This document shows, one piece after another, positions 6,721-6,977 of a stretch of DNA of 6,977 nucleotides (positions are counted from its first letter, which is position 1; the number at the start of each line of letters is the position of its first letter). Source of the DNA: Nanobdellota archaeon. Its GTDB lineage: Archaea > Nanobdellota > Nanobdellia > Woesearchaeales > JAUYGA01. The stretch is taken from NCBI GenBank assembly GCA_030690755.1, contig JAUYGA010000132.1:1-6977 (forward strand), given 5' to 3'. The notes under the pieces are model-generated. The model did not search any database, had not been told where the DNA came from, and was given only the letters and a program-made list of their open reading frames with translations. The translations under genes and the position numbers were made by a program.

Positions 6721-6861
6721 TTTTTATCAAACTGTTTCTTCCTTTTATTGAAGAATATAATTGACTAAGAGCTATAAAAAGCTTATTGTTTGGATTAAAA
6801 TAGAAATACTGAAACAAGCGATGTAACAGTCTAGGTAGTTATTTGTATAGAAAGGCAAGTA

Positions 6862-6868
6862 TTATAAA
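6862..6868 (+). promoter_or_regulatory. TATA box of the right-edge gene (leaderless transcript likely)
   Basis: TTATAAA is centred 26 bases before the ATG at 6891, the standard archaeal spacing from TATA box to transcription start. The transcript would therefore start at about the ATG. No Shine-Dalgarno sequence lies between. Purine-rich GAAAGGCAAG just upstream could serve as the BRE region. Confidence 0.5.
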
Positions 6869-6890
6869 CTTTTAAAGAAAATATTACTTT

Positions 6891-6977
6891 ATGTCAAAAA
6901 TGTCAAAAGACATTAAATGGTACTTTCTGATTATATTAGTTTTCATAATTTGGGGCACACAACATCCTCCAATTAAA
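6891..6977 (+). CDS. N-terminus of a membrane or exported protein (partial at 3' edge)
   Basis: An open frame starts at ATG 6891 and is still open at the window end, giving 29 residues. Basic residues (MSKMSKDIK) are followed by a strongly hydrophobic segment (WYFLIILVFIIWG) and then THPP-like polar sequence (TQHPPIK). This has the form of a signal peptide or N-terminal membrane anchor with the following part outside. The first nine bases are repeated exactly (6891-6899 and 6900-6908), so a second in-frame ATG lies at 6900. A TATA box 26 bases before the first ATG favours that start. Too little is present to name the protein. A link to the secretion cluster is possible but unsupported. Confidence 0.55.
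   Translation, partial: MSKMSKDIKWYFLIILVFIIWGTQHPPIK

Noticed and set aside
6660..6725. RNase P-like string AGGGAAGTCCCC
   Set aside because: It only loosely resembles the conserved GAGGAAAGUCC, and the expected downstream partner region and the size of an RNase P RNA are absent in the AT-rich DNA that follows.
6596..6817. 73-codon open frame on the minus strand crossing the GC-rich island
   Set aside because: Its composition changes abruptly from AT-rich to GC-rich along the frame, it covers the predicted hairpins, it has no ribosome site or recognisable domain, and its Cys/Trp/Arg-rich end looks like translated structured non-coding DNA.

Overview
The window is AT-rich DNA that looks archaeal. 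The reasons are a FlaI/TadA-type secretion ATPase beside two single-domain TadC/FlaJ-type membrane proteins, an RqcH-related NFACT-R protein, TATA-like boxes close to start codons, and weak or absent Shine-Dalgarno sites. The small, lysine-rich proteins and this gene combination would suit a DPANN lineage such as Woesearchaeota or Pacearchaeota. That placement is an inference; no rRNA or other lineage marker is present.

Layout: (1) 1-111 is the end of an unrecognised plus-strand gene. (2) 112-422 has no gene. It holds a 134-bp element bounded by perfect 16-bp inverted repeats with a GC-rich core, then an AT-rich promoter region. (3) 423-5669 is a plus-strand cluster of four genes: a secretion/pilus ATPase (615 aa), a 67-aa helical protein starting at TTG, a 699-aa platform protein with a very long charged N-terminal extension, and a 300-aa second platform protein. 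(4) 5721-6554 on the minus strand is a stand-alone coiled-coil plus NFACT-R protein, convergent with the cluster. (5) 6555-6890 has no convincing gene; its first half is a GC-rich island of hairpins. (6) 6891-6977 is the start of a small membrane or exported protein that runs off the edge.

How the genes work together: the ATPase would hydrolyse ATP in the cytoplasm and drive the two T2SSF-domain proteins, which would form a TadB/TadC-like platform in the membrane. This is the minimal motor of an archaeal type IV filament or secretion machine. No pilin, prepilin peptidase or archaellum accessory gene is visible, so the filament or substrate is unknown. The least ordinary parts are the roughly 440-residue cytoplasmic extension of the 699-aa protein, with a recurring Phe-Phe/basic motif, and the small helical protein beside it, which shares a short motif with the start of that extension. 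The NFACT-R gene is probably unrelated in function. It lacks the NFACT-N half of normal RqcH/Tae2 proteins.
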